The notes beneath the pieces were generated by a model. That model saw only the letters and a program-made list of their open reading frames with translations. It searched no databases and was not told the origin of the DNA. From Gammaproteobacteria bacterium (lineage in GTDB: Bacteria; Pseudomonadota; Gammaproteobacteria; Pseudomonadales; Pseudohongiellaceae), in NCBI GenBank assembly GCA_002731775.1, contig PCCP01000059.1, forward strand, positions 14,049 through 78,048: 64,000 nt of DNA, written 5' to 3'. This document shows, piece by piece, positions 63,903 through 64,000 of the stretch (positions are counted from its first letter, which is position 1; each line of letters starts with the position of its first letter). Both the position numbers and the translations under genes were made by a program.

Positions 63903-64000
63903 TCAATCCGCTAGCAGGGCGTCAAGAATCAGATTACTCGAGCCGACAATACGCTGATCTCTTGGACGCAGGTCAGGAACAAAGGCTGCTCCCGTCAAGT
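63903..64000 (-). CDS. 3' end of an unidentified gene (N-terminal part outside the window)
   Basis: On the minus strand a frame is open from base 64000 to a TGA at 63903-63905. Its last 31 or so residues read LTGAAFVPDLRPRDQRIV and then GSSNLILDALLAD. The composition is protein-like, and the reading ends 46 bases before the S9 peptidase start on the same strand, which suggests that the peptidase gene follows it in a transcript. I cannot assign a family from so short a tail. Confidence 0.5.
   Translation of the reverse strand, partial: LTGAAFVPDLRPRDQRIVGSSNLILDALLAD

Overview
The window is a stretch of chromosome from an aerobic, heterotrophic gammaproteobacterium, probably marine or aquatic. 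The evidence is the gene repertoire: mpl, the TIGR02444-type protein, the divergent tesA / ybbA-ybbP arrangement, pdxH, pdxJ, ubiX, an RhlE-like helicase, a cobB-type deacylase, a TonB-dependent receptor and sodium-coupled transporters. Base composition looks close to 50% GC throughout. I see no rRNA, tRNA, insertion sequence, integrase, CRISPR array or phage gene. Dedicated transcription factors are absent; the only obvious signalling protein is a small GGDEF diguanylate cyclase.

Layout. 1-6.3 kb: the 3' end of a PQQ-type quinoprotein dehydrogenase, a secreted lectin-like protein, a GST, a PDZ/S41 protease-like protein that appears to have lost its catalytic Ser/Lys pair, a permuted papain-like (C92) protein, an aldehyde dehydrogenase with a VOC protein, and a decayed gene tail. 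6.5-9.6 kb (minus strand): a DUF6265-type secreted protein, an alpha/beta hydrolase, an SDR and a nitronate monooxygenase-like flavoprotein. 9.9-17.7 kb: an orphan TonB receptor with a clear terminator, a CoA-type Nudix hydrolase, the GGDEF protein, a DASS (SLC13) carboxylate transporter, a dienelactone hydrolase, a Prx5-type peroxiredoxin and a YdcF/ElyC-type membrane protein. 17.7-27.3 kb: a minus-strand run mpl, LON-domain protein, small membrane protein and trypsin-like protease; then TIGR02444, an M20 peptidase, rhlE with a long leader, ubiX followed by a short-chain dehydrogenase pseudogene, and a pyrophosphate-type phosphofructokinase.

27.3-32.8 kb is a four-gene minus-strand operon: ethanolamine-type APC permease, glutamine-synthetase-like ligase, aldehyde dehydrogenase and iron-type alcohol dehydrogenase. 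It is best read as uptake, gamma-glutamylation and stepwise oxidation of an amino alcohol such as ethanolamine. 32.8-41.9 kb holds housekeeping genes (pdxH, a secreted MORN protein, a fructosamine-kinase-like protein, ybbP-ybbA, tesA, pdxJ, a YbfF-like esterase, cobB). 41.9-47.0 kb is a copper-type locus: a small His/Cys-rich exported protein, a multicopper oxidase fused to an outer-membrane beta-barrel domain, and a YyaL/DUF255 thioredoxin-fold protein with an apparent DsbD-alpha-like C-terminus.

47.4-57.2 kb holds an atypical SDR with a 2-hydroxychromene-2-carboxylate-isomerase-like protein, a haloalkane dehalogenase, and a fatty-acid or isoprenoid/sterol side-chain degradation cluster (acyl-CoA ligase, LCAD-like acyl-CoA dehydrogenase, thiolase, HSD10-like SDR, alpha-methylacyl-CoA racemase). 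57.4-64 kb holds a small lipoprotein, an ABM-domain protein, an OPA-family transporter, an AGCS sodium:alanine symporter, a DPP-IV-like S9 lipoprotein peptidase and the 3' end of an unidentified gene.

The genes picture a nutrient scavenger that imports amino acids, amines, dicarboxylates, organophosphates and peptide fragments and degrades acyl-CoA-activated compounds. The most unusual items are the multicopper-oxidase/beta-barrel fusion, the permease-glutamylation operon, the dead-looking S41 protein, and several partly erased genes that ordinary ORF calling would miss.
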